DNA from: Cunninghamella blakesleeana
Lineage: Eukaryota > Mucoromycota > Mucoromycetes > Mucorales > Cunninghamellaceae
DNA: 64,000 nucleotides
Direction: 5' to 3'
Assembly (NCBI GenBank): GCA_017871115.1
Contig: JAFCIZ010000005.1
Span: 4,829,501 to 4,893,500, forward strand
The translations under genes were made by a program, and so were the position numbers. Below the pieces are notes generated by a model. The model saw nothing but the letters and a program-made list of their open reading frames with translations. It had not been told where the DNA came from and did no database searches. The first letter of the stretch is position 1. Each line of letters opens with the position of its first letter. Below, piece after piece: positions 51,187-61,474 of this stretch.

Positions 51187-53267
51187 TTATACTAATCGCT
51201 CCTTTTGTTGAATTTGTTCATCTTCTTTGGTCCAAAAAGGATCATTTTGAAGTCCACGTGCATGCTCATTATTACTTGGTTGGTTGTAATAGTGTTGAGC
51301 TTGTACTTGTTCATGGTCGCTAGAAAGTGGAGAAGGTTGTCTTGGTTGTTGATTATGATCATTATGGTTATTATTATTATTTGAATTTAATCGATCCATT
51401 TCAATCTTTACTTGGTTATCATAATCATCTTGTTCACCTTGGCGTTTAATATCTGCTGCTAATTCAGTACCAATACCTATTTTTTTTTTTAGAAAAAAAG
51501 AGAAAAATATATAGAAAATAAATAAATAAATAAGGTTATTATTTTTTTTTCTTTGCCAAATATAGTTTCCGGTTTCTATTTTAAAATAAATTAATTTTTT
51601 TTTTTTTTTTTAAATAAACTTACCAGCACGAGTACCCCAAGCGGTAACATGTAAAGTAAAAAGAGCGTAGATTTTCATAATAGCGAAGTAATAATTAAAA
51701 ATCAACCAACAAGGTAAAACCCAAATATCTTGAGGGCGTTTTAAAAAGTGGGGGAATAGTTTAAGAGCACGAGTGACCATTAACCAACAAATATAAGAAA
51801 CAGCAATATTCCAAGCAGGTAAAGGAGGATTGGTAGGACCGGCTCTAGCTTCTTGTAAAGAAGCAAATGTTGCTACGAGAACAGGACCAGCTAATAAAGT
51901 CAAAGGATTGAAAAGTTTATCCACCATGGTGAAAGCAACATAAGGGTGACGACGCCATATATATCTTTCAGTGAAAAGAGAACGGAAATCAGAACGCCAT
52001 GTATTTCTAGTCCATCGAAGGACTTGTTTCAAGAAACGCCAATTGTTTTTAAAAGTAGAGAATAATTCCGCTTCTTTACATACTTGAGCGTAGGTATTCC
52101 AACCATGAGAATGCATCCATCGTGTTAAAAATTTATCATCACCGGAATTTAATGGGTATTTACCACGCCATAAATCGTTAGTAAAACAATATTGGAAAGC
52201 AGGGTCTTTTAAGATCAAAGTACGATAAGCAGCAGTACGACCAGATAAACAACAAATACCACCATCAATATGGGTGGAAGCAGCAATTTCAATATTACGA
52301 GATGTTAAACGATAACCGGCAAGGATTTCCCATAAGGTTTGATGACCGTTAGGGTCTACAGCATGAACAGTTTGTGAAGTACCAACACCACCCATTTGTA
52401 AATCTTCAAAACAAGCTAAAATATAATCCAACATAGTAGGTTTCCAAATGGCATCATCATCAGCAAATACCAAGATTTCTGTGGTTGTAGCATTTACACC
52501 TTCAACCATTTGTAATCGTTTGTTGGCCTTGGGTACAGTTCTAACAGAGATACGTTGAGGATCTACTTCATCAGCAAGTTGTTGTAATGGTTCTCTCATA
52601 TTTGTTTCTGTAATAATAATAATTTCTTTAGGATTACATGCTATTAAAAAAGATATGAAAAAATGATAAGTATAAGTTGATCATTCTTTTTCATTTTAAA
52701 ATATCCCCCTTCATCTATTTCCTTTTCTCCCTTCTTCCCCTTTCTTCATATATATATATATATGTTTTTTTTTTTCATTGATATATTTATATATTATTAG
52801 TATAATGATGATAATCATGATAAAAAAAATAGTATTTTATAATGATTCATTATAGTATACATGTTTTTTTTTTTTTTTTAAAAAAAAAAAAAATAGCATT
52901 TAACTATATTTGTTCCTATTTTAACTTTATATAAATATATAAACATATATTTTTTTGTTCCTTTCCCCTTTTTTTTTTTTTTTACATATATTTGTTACAG
53001 TCTCCTAATAATTGGGTATATATTTTATAGTAACATACCTAACCAACTACGAGCAGCGATTTTAAATTCTTCCCCAGCATCAATAGTAGGTACAATGATT
53101 GTAACGTCTTTTTCAGGTAAATAAGTAGGGTTTTTCTTTGGTCTTCTAGGTTTATATACAAGGTAGGCTACTAGTTTAATGAAGAACCATAAATATCGAT
53201 AAAAACCAATAATCCCAAAAGGTAAAAAAAAGGGTAATAACCCTATATCATCCGTCAAATATAACAT
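51187..53267 (-). CDS. CPS1: Processive type 2 glycosyltransferase (Cps1/hyaluronan-synthase-like)
   Basis: Minus-strand exons 53267-53039, 52640-51624 and 51476-51187 give 511 residues. An N-terminal membrane segment (IGLLPFFLPFGIIGFYRYLW) is followed by the cytosolic GT2 domain. It starts VTIIVPTIDAGEEF and has VFADDDAIW (UDP-sugar/metal DDD), HIDGGICCLSGRTAAYR, NSGDDKFLTRW (GDD, catalytic base region) and QVLRWTRNTW, the Q(x)2RW motif of processive synthases. Several C-terminal membrane segments form a channel-like block. The layout matches the fungal GT2 family that includes Cryptococcus Cps1 and the plant-pathogen GT2 needed for surface hyphal growth. The polymer made is unknown. The low-complexity tail is Asn/His/Gln-rich and ends with FWTKEDEQIQQKE. 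The start ATG opens the N-terminal membrane segment directly. Confidence 0.88.
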
Positions 53268-53708
53268 GGATCAAAATAAAATCTAATCTTCTAGTCGTTG
53301 ATGATAAACTTTATATATGTATATATGTTGACTGATTATAAGGATAGATGTATTTATGTGTATTTATATATATATGTGTGTTTGTATGTTTGAATTATAA
53401 AAGCGTATTAATTAATTAATCAAATAAATGAATGGAATATATATATATAAAATAATAAAATTACAAATAAATATAAAGTGAAAATGGAAAGAAAGAGAAA
53501 CGAAATCAAAAAAAAATATCTGCCCTTTTTTTTTTTTTTCTTGAGTTGAAAAAAAAAAATTCATTTTGTAACACAAAAATTTTAAAAATAGTTATATCCT
53601 GAGTTATTATTAGATTATGTGAGATATTATATATTAGCTTGTTTTTTATTTATATTCTGATTTTTCTTATTATTCTTATCTATTCATTTCACTTCATTTT
53701 ATATATTT
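53268..53708. other. GT2 promoter region and FCP1-like gene 3' flank
   Basis: The plus strand is purine-rich at 53477-53514 (polypyrimidine on the GT2 coding strand). No coding sequence was seen. Confidence 0.4.
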
Positions 53709-54685
53709 TTAAAGCTTGATTTTATCAAAAGCAAAAGCAAGTTCTTCTACACTAAGATTACGAATAGTAGGTTTTTTGGCAACACCATTATCATAAAAGA
53801 CAAAATGTCGACAAAGAGTAGATTTGGGATACTTGGATAATAACGTATCATTATTATTATCCTTATTTAAAGAGGATTGATATGGATATTGAAATATATA
53901 ATTAGCAACATTATCTTGATATTTAAGTTTATCCAAATAATCTTTGATATAGATTAATTCATTTTCACCACCACTACTATCACCTTCTTTTTTTTGAAAG
54001 GATTGATCAAGATGATTAAACTCCGAAATAATTACATGATTAAAAGGTTGAAGGATGGTTTTTTTAGGAGAATCATCTAATAAAATGGTATTGGTAGCAT
54101 TAAATTGGGGCAAATGTTGCCAAATTTTTCTTAAATCTTTAATGGTAATGGTTTTTGAATTGTATTCCTCTTCTGTTAAATCAAAATTTTTTCGTGTCCA
54201 TATCAACTGTAATTTAGTCTCATATTTTCCAAATATTTTACACATTTTTGCGACGTTGTGTGGCTGTGCTATTTTAAAAATAAAAAATAAAAACATGGAT
54301 ATGAAAAAACACATATTTTATAAAAAATAACCATCATTTTTTTTTAAAATCTGTTATATATATATATATATATATATACAACATCAGCGAAAAAAATAAT
54401 CATTCTTTTTTTAGTACCTGAACTCCATACAATGACATAAAAATGAGAAAAAATATAATCAAAAAAGTATTCATCATAAGGACGAACATATAAACCCGTT
54501 TTACCCGTTCTTGATACCAAAGTACCATTCAAATCCAAAATGAGCAATTGTTTATCATTATCAATAGGTGTTTCTAAGGTATTAGAAAGTTGTTCTTTAC
54601 TAATTTTTAAATATTCTTCAGTAGGCTCTTTCTCTTTTATTTTAGAGGATAAATAATTATTTTTTTCACTCTTATTCAAAGTCAT
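53709..54685 (-). CDS. FCP1-homology (NIF/HAD) domain protein with altered DxD motif
   Basis: Minus-strand exons 54685-54418 and 54268-53709 give 275 residues. After a hydrophilic lead of about 45 residues comes LLILDLNGTLVSRTGKTG, motif I of the FCP1/SCP/Tim50-like HAD family, then YVRPYDEYFFDYIFSHF and VIVWSSGTAQPHNV (motif II Ser-Ser-Gly), and NTILLDDSPKK (motif III/IV acidic pair). In canonical FCP1-type phosphatases motif I is DxDGT: Asp as nucleophile and a second Asp as acid/base. Here the first Asp (residue 51) is kept and the second is Asn53. Activity may be altered or lost; DLNG-type members are known in fungi and plants, but their substrate is not. There is no membrane segment, so it is not a Tim50 orthologue. 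Confidence 0.82.
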
Positions 54686-56187
54686 TTTTTTTATTATATA
54701 ATTTAATTTAATATTTTTAAATATATATATATATATATGTAGATGTATATATTTATATTTATATATATATATATATATATAAAAGTGACTGGAAAAAAAA
54801 AAGTAAGAGTAAAAGGATAAAGAATAATAAAAAAGGAAAGGAGAATGAAAGAAAAAACATAAAAATATTAAGACTGTTGAAAATAAAACGGCAAAATCAG
54901 GATCGCTGTTTAAAATGGCGCACTATAAACAGTCTGGTTTACTGGTCCCTTTTTTTTTTTTTACTTAAAGTTTATATTCTAGTTGTATAATAGAAAACTG
55001 TAACTGGGAAATATAGACTATATAATAAATATATATATTGAGAATGAAAGAAAGATACATTGATGAGAAAAAAAAAAAAAGATAAAAGTTCACATAAACA
55101 TGCTTTTATTAGTCGTAGACATATATAGTAAAATAATATGATTAATATTACGACATGTATATATGAATGATCTTGTGGTTTTTATTGTTAATATTTTCGC
55201 TCTCTAAGGCCATTGAGTTTGAATAAAATATCCCTTTAAGATATACGTTACATTTTTTTAAATAAGGTTATACAAATTAAAAAAAAAGACTTCGATCACT
55301 TGGGGTCGTTTGATTTATTTTTCTCGGTCGAAATTTTAAAAAAAACATTCAATAAAATAATATAACAACATAAAATATACATATAAATTTAAAAATAAAT
55401 AATAAAAAATGAACATGATCACTACCTTAATTAAAGAATCGTCAAGAAAAAGGAGAAATATGTTTCTTTTTCATGAAAAAATGGAAATAGTATTATTCAT
55501 CGAATTTCAATTATTTTGGTGCTGATTGGTGGTGGGACGAGTTTGAAAAAAAAAAAAAAAAAATTGTTATCTAAAATTGGGAATTTTATACCAAATTGAC
55601 TTTTGTACCATTACCGATTCCTTCCCACAATGCTATAAATTAATAGGAAGGTATTTCTTTTTATTATTACTATCTACAATATAGGGTTTTTGATAGGTTT
55701 TCCTATTATAATTATATTATATATACATATATATATAAATTTGTGATAATGAAAAATAAAATAAACTAAGATAAAGAAAAATTATCTTTTCTATATTAGG
55801 TATTTACTTCTTGAAAAAACATACATTTAATATATAAAGCAATATTAAGAAGTACAAAAATATAATATTTCATCGGACGTTATATCCTAATTATACAAAA
55901 GTTTATTTATTTATTTATTTATGTTTTGATTTAGTATTCCAATGGCAAAAAAAAGTGGAGTTTCAAAAAAAAAATTAAAAAGGTTATATAAATCAATTGT
56001 TCATTTTTTTTTTCTCCACTTTTTCTTTCTCTTCCTCTCTCTTTTTTTTTTATTCCTTGTTTTTTTTTTTAATCCCTTTTTTATTTTATTATATTATTAT
56101 TTTATTCCCGTGTATATACTGTGTGAATAGATATAATTTATAAAAATAATATTATATAAAAGAAAACTAATTAATAATTAATATAAA
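54686..56187. other. Divergent spacer between the FCP1-like and CNT genes
   Basis: Holds polypurine DNA on the FCP1-like side (54787-54863), a GC-containing inverted repeat CTGTTTA/TAAACAG at 54906-54912 and 54926-54932 around TGGCGCA, CGGTCGAAATTTTAAA at 55325-55340, and a polypyrimidine tract nearer the CNT gene (56004-56060). Two short ORFs (55410-55526 and 55942-56130, both +) lack protein character and were not accepted. Confidence 0.4.
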
Positions 56188-58658
56188 ATGGATTCAACAA
56201 AGGAAACGACCACATACCAAACAACTTATGTTGTAGAAGAAGAAGAAAAACGTGATTACCATGAAGGTACTTCAAGTGAACATAAGCACTCTGCTGAATT
56301 AAAAAAGGCTGATATTGTGGAATATAATTACAACTTAAATAAAGAAGAAGAAGAAGAATCAAAACCTAGTTTTATAAGCAAGCAATATCAAAAGCATAGA
56401 AAGGTTTATTTGTAATGAAATAATCATAATAATAATATAATTACAAGTAGGAGGCAATTTTATCATTATTATTTATTTACTTACTTTTCTTTTTCTTGTT
56501 ATTCTTTTTTATTTATATTTAAAAAGAGTCCTTATGTGGTTGATCTTCACTGGTTTTCTTTCAGCTGCATATGCATTACAGGTGCCTAAAGGATATAATC
56601 AAGAAAACTTAATTTTGGGTTTAATCTATGCTTGGCATAGTATTTACGTTCTTTTTTGTTTTGTTCCTACCACTATTGTTACCAAACCTTGGATGTTTTT
56701 AGTTCGTACTGTGTATAAACCCATTAGCGGCCTTAGTAGTCGTGTTCGCTCTCTTATTTTTGCTGCTTTAGTCGTAGCTGTGATTGTGATTACTGTTTTT
56801 ACTTTACCTGAAACGGAACAATCTACCCGTGTTCAACGTTTAATTGCTATGGTTGGTTTATTCCTTTTCCTTGCTGGCACTTTTGCTGCTTCAAATGTAA
56901 AAAAAGAAAAAAGAAAAAAAGGAAAAAAATATAGATAACTATTGGGTTTAAATTTTTTTTTTTTACTTATCTATAAATTTTCCTTTTTTATACAATTTTT
57001 TTTTATAAGAATCACCGTGCTGTTCAATGGAATACTGTATCTGCTGCTATCCTTATTCAATTCTTACTAGGTGTATTTGTATTCCGTTCTCAAGCTGGTT
57101 TTAATATTTTCAATTGGTTAAGTGGTTTTGTCAAAGGTTATTTGGGTAAAGCTACGAAGGCTTTGGAGTTCTTATTAAATGAAAAAATCGTTGCAATAGG
57201 TATGTTTGCGACTGGTGTCTTCCCTGCAGTTATTTTCTTTGCTGCTACTGTTCAAATTCTTTATTATATTGGCGCCTTACAATGGTGTCTTGCAAAAAGT
57301 GCTGTAGTTTTTGTCCATATATTAAATATTTCTGGTGCTGAAGCAGTGGTAGCCGTTGCTAGCCCTTGGTTAGGTCAATCTGAAAATGCTTTATTGATTA
57401 AACCTTTCTTGCCTCATATGACCAACGCTGAATTCCATCAAATCATGACTTCTGGTTTTGCTACCGTCTCTGGTTCCGTCTTGTATGGTTATATTTCCAT
57501 TGGTGTTGATCCTGTTTCTTTACTTACTTCTTGTGTCATGTCTATTCCTTGTAGTATTGCTATTTCTAAACTCAGGTAATATAAATATTTAAAAAATTAA
57601 TGAATAGAGATATATAACTAATTAACTAACTGTTTATATATTAGATACCCTGAAACCGAAGAACCTCTTACTAAAGGTGAAGTTCGTGTACCTCAAAGCG
57701 AAGAAAAATTAGAAGGGATTGTCCACGCCGCTGGTATTGGTAAGTTTCTATTTAAATATATATATTACTTTTACCAATTACTTTCCCTTCTAACATTATC
57801 ATTTTTTAACTAATATAGGTGCTGCTACCGGTATTCAAATTTGTTTATTAATTGCTGCTAATATTATTGCATTATTGGCCTTATTATATGCTGTCAACTC
57901 TGGTTTAACCTGGATTGGTAACTTCCTTACTATCCATGAATTAACTCTTCAGTTAATAACTGGCTATATTCTTGTTCCAGTAGCTTTCTTCATCGGTGCT
58001 GATAAAAAAGATCTTGTTACTGTTGGACAATTAATTGCTACTAAGTTATGGGCTAATGAATTTGTTGCTTATATCGATGTAAGTAATATGCATTTCATTA
58101 AATTAAACTACTCATTTTATATTTGTACTTGTACTGATGATAATCATATTCATTTTCATTTATTTTATATTATATTTTTTTTTAAAAAAACAGATGATTG
58201 CTCTTAAAGAAACATTATCTCCTCGTTCTCTCTCTGTTACTACATACGCCTTATGCGGTTTTGCCAATTTGGGAAGTATAGGTAAATATTAAAACTACTT
58301 TTTATCAAAGAAGAATAGGATATAAAAACGTTTAGTTATTATATATGAATATGTATCAACAATTTTAAAAAATAAATTATTAAATGCCGTTTGCTTGTTT
58401 GTTAATTATAGGTATGCAAGTAGGTGTATTAACTGCTTTAGCTCCCAACAAATCAAAAGAAATTACTCAAGTTGCTGTGTAAGTTTATGATCATATATAA
58501 TTTAGTTAGTATCTTATTTTTAAAAAAAACTTATTCATTGTTAACTTATTATTTCTCTTTCTCTTTTTTATAATAGGTCCGCAATGATTTGTGGTGCTAT
58601 CAGTACTTTTGTCAGCGCATCTTTGGCTGGTATGCTTTTTTCCAAAATTCCTGCATAA
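56188..58658 (+). CDS. Concentrative nucleoside transporter (CNT family)
   Basis: Cation-coupled uptake of nucleosides at the plasma membrane. Eight exons (56188-56411, 56527-56896, 57010-57575, 57645-57739, 57819-58078, 58194-58281, 58412-58478, 58577-58658) give 583 residues. A charged N-terminal tail (about 75 residues, poly-Glu) precedes the membrane segments. Family landmarks are NRAVQW-like NNHRAVQWNTVSAAILIQF, FNWLSGFVKGYLGKAT, FATGVFPAVIFFAATVQIL, GAEAVVAVASPWLGQSENAL (the G-Q-S/T-E substrate-binding motif is GQSENA), MTSGFATVSGSVLYGYISIG, SIPCSIAISKLRYPETEEPL and a final ALCGFANLGSIGMQVGVLTA. This is the eukaryotic CNT layout. Exon 1 was ended at the GTAATG donor (56412) since only that keeps the frame. 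Specificity (purine or pyrimidine) cannot be read. Confidence 0.94.
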
Positions 58659-59759
58659 TATATATATATATATCTAATTTTATTTATTTTATTCTATTTA
58701 TTTATTTTTTCGTTATTATTTAATCCTTAATATTATTTATTACTTGTTATTAGTATTTTTTTTTTTTTTAATATCTGTATTTCTATATATATATATAATA
58801 TAAATAAAATGTTAATATTATTATTATTATACTTATTATTAAATATAAAATACACAAGTTTTTTTTAGAGTGAGGCAATGGGGAATGCTACTTTGTATAT
58901 ACTTTATATTTTTTTTTAAAAAAAATTTCCATTCTAATATAAAAGCAAAACAACTTTATTTTTAAACTTTTGATAGTTTTGGAGAATATAAGTCAAAGTT
59001 CCTATTTAAATCCTCTCTTACAATAAGTAAAAATTTTGTTTTATGTATCCATAACTATTTTTTTAAAAAAAAATGAATACAAGTATAAAGGAATTTAGGG
59101 AAAAAAGCAAAATTTAAAATTTTATTTTTTTAAAAAAAGTTTCTATATAGTCTTTTTTCTTCTACTTTTTTTTTTTCTAACATGCATCTTCTAAATGTAT
59201 TAAACACTCTACTCTTAATAATAAGATGGATTCCTATATTCAACTATATATTAAAAATAACTAAGTAATAATGAACTTATATTTGATACATTATATAAAT
59301 AAGTAATTTGATAAAACTTTATTTTAGCAGTATACTTATTTCCTTTGTTTTATTCATCGTTTCCTATATAATACATGTCTGTATTGTATTTCTATGTTGC
59401 TATTTCTCTTTTATAATTTTTATTTTATGAAGTTATCACTAGCTTTTAAAAACAGCACTAAAATGAAACAAAAGAACATTACATTTTATTGCTGTCCTTC
59501 TCGATTCTCTACGTATTAAATGATATTACACTTTATGAATGAGTCTAGCTCGCGAAACCAATAAAGTTGCTTCTGTTATACTTGTAAAATAATAACAATT
59601 ATAATATGTGTTATTAAAATAATTTGGATAGAAAGCAAAAAATGAAAATAAAATGTAAGCTAACAAATGCTGAATCCATTATTAGTATTATTATTATTAA
59701 AGGATGAAAATAAAATAATTATTAAACAACATGTACATACAATATTAGAATAAAATTTT
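58659..59759. other. CNT 3' flank and unrecognised spacer
   Basis: Low-complexity A/T-rich DNA with repeated T-run/A-run junctions (T9A8 at 58909-58925, T7A9 at 59058-59073). From about 59160 on it has fewer homopolymers and may contain further, unrecognisable upstream parts of the UGT relic that begins near 59760. No exon could be matched. Confidence 0.4.
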
Positions 59760-61040
59760 AATATCGAAAAACTTGCTTTATCAGTCGTACCCATTTTATG
59801 AAACTTGATACTGTGTTGGTTATTCGAAGTAAATAACAAACTATATATAAATCTTTTTTAATGAAAACGATAAAATTAGGACTAATCATTCAATATACCT
59901 GCATACATGTTATTTTTTAAATATATAGAACACTCTAACTTTATAGATATAGTTTAAAGAATAACAGTGGTCTTACTATCTTGCGATCATCTAAATTTTT
60001 CCTGTTTTGATGCTTCTAAAAAGCTACTAATGTTGACTATCACTTTTTGCTTAAATAAAAAGTAATAAAATACTGAAATTCAAAGAAAAAACAATATAAA
60101 TAGAAAAAGAAAAAGTGTGTTTATGTATTAAAAATACATGTTTAATTTTTAGATGCAATAATTATATATGTTAATTATGTTAATAACGATTACCCAAAAG
60201 CTAATTCACTAGCTTAGCAACATAGTTCTAGATCAAGGTTTTATATTGAAGCTTGTGATACCTATTTTTTTTTAGAAACATAAAAAAAAATGAGTTACCA
60301 AAATTGGAAGAAGAAAATCAAGTTTGACTTTATGTAGCTCTGGAGATCCTGAATTGAAAATCAAAGTCTCTGTATACTGTAGATAGTGAAAGCGTCTAGA
60401 TTTATAACTTTTTAGTAAATTGATCATTTCTACATTTGGTATTGAGTATTTTACTTTAACTTGGGTCTATTGGAACAATCATTTAAATGTTACCAAAATA
60501 TATTACCCATCTATATACCCATGTTGATGCTAAGTCTCGTTTGGAATGATAATTTTACTACGCATGTACATACGGCAACAGATTAATTATTTATCCTTAT
60601 TTTAGTGGCCAATCTGGGGGGATACTAAGCAGTCTACATAAATAGCCCATGAAGAATATCTGAATCATTATATCAGTAAATGAATTAAGAAATCAAGATA
60701 CTAATATATACTAGCTTTTTTTTTAAAAAAAAAAAACAAACAAATAATGAATTAACTTTTGGTTTTCAATAATATACCCAAAACCTTAGTTCAAATTTAA
60801 ATTTAAAATATCCTTTTCAAAACTTCTGCCAGTGTTCATGAAGATTTTTACAGGTACTGGAAAGTGAACTATAGGGAATATAATACTCACTCACGGTTAT
60901 GTATTAAAGAATATAATTTAGAGTTTATGTTGAATGTATTTATCTTTATTGCTTTTTTAACAACTATTGTATCTATATTTCCTAGCATTTTACTTCCTCT
61001 TTTTAATCAGTTTTTCATTAGCCTTTCATCAACCTAAATA
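59760..61040 (+). pseudogene. Decayed tandem copy of the UDP-glycosyltransferase gene
   Basis: Same order and strand as the intact UGT downstream. 59780-59840 resembles the second half of exon 2. 59921-60020 matches exon 3 including its TATAG acceptor (CCTGTTTTGATGCTTCT against TCTTGTTTTGATGCTGCT). 60519-60545 reads THVDAKSRLE then two stops, against THGGANSLMEG. 60568-60636 reads GNRLIIYPYFSGQSGG against GKRLIVYPFFGDQGGN. 60786-60855 matches the helix before the C-terminus (CTTAGTTCAAAT). 60873-60970 reads REYNTHSRLCIKEYNLEF plus a hydrophobic segment against REDVGRSLSFIKRNNLDL. Numerous stops, indels and inserted homopolymers exclude function. No exon 1 copy could be found. Confidence 0.82.
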
Positions 61041-61474
61041 TACCTCAGCATGATGAAATGAAAATCAGCTACGCCCTTCGTATGTATAAATATAAAAATC
61101 ATAAAGAAGGGATAAACAAAATAAGATTCAGTTACATCATAATGATAAATATATGAGATCAAAAATTGACTCATTTTCGGCACCCGTAGCATCGAAAATA
61201 TGAAAAAGATCAACGTTATCAGATATTAATAAAATTAAATATCAGCTGCAAAACAGCCAACGGAATGAAATTTAAACGAAAAACGGCTGGGGATTTACGG
61301 ATTTACTTATATTAAATTTAAGGATGACTTTTAATAATAGCTCGGCTTTTTAGAAAATAATTTATCCGTAAAATGCTAAAAAAAAAAAAAAAATGAAAAT
61401 ATAAAGTTTAAATTCTGTCAACTTTCTTTTTTCTTTTTTCTAGTTTTTTAAATCATACAATAAAATAAAAAAAT
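61041..61474. other. Promoter region of the UGT gene
   Basis: Between the relic and the intact gene. It contains GC-bearing patches (CGGCTGGGGATTTACGGATT at 61283-61302) and a short polypyrimidine stretch (61419-61441) just before the start. Confidence 0.4.

Noticed and set aside
55410..55526. 38-codon ORF upstream of the CNT gene
   Set aside because: No family features, too short, and composition matches the surrounding spacer.
55942..56130. Plus-strand ORF beginning MAKKSGVSKKKLKRLY
   Set aside because: After 20 residues it becomes poly-Phe/Leu from a polypyrimidine tract, with no homology and no usable splice continuation. It is likely the promoter tract of the CNT gene.
60595..60636. 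Tc1/mariner-like motif read on the minus strand near the CCCCCC patch
   Set aside because: The same stretch aligns far better, in order, with the UGT signature on the plus strand, so it is part of the UGT relic.
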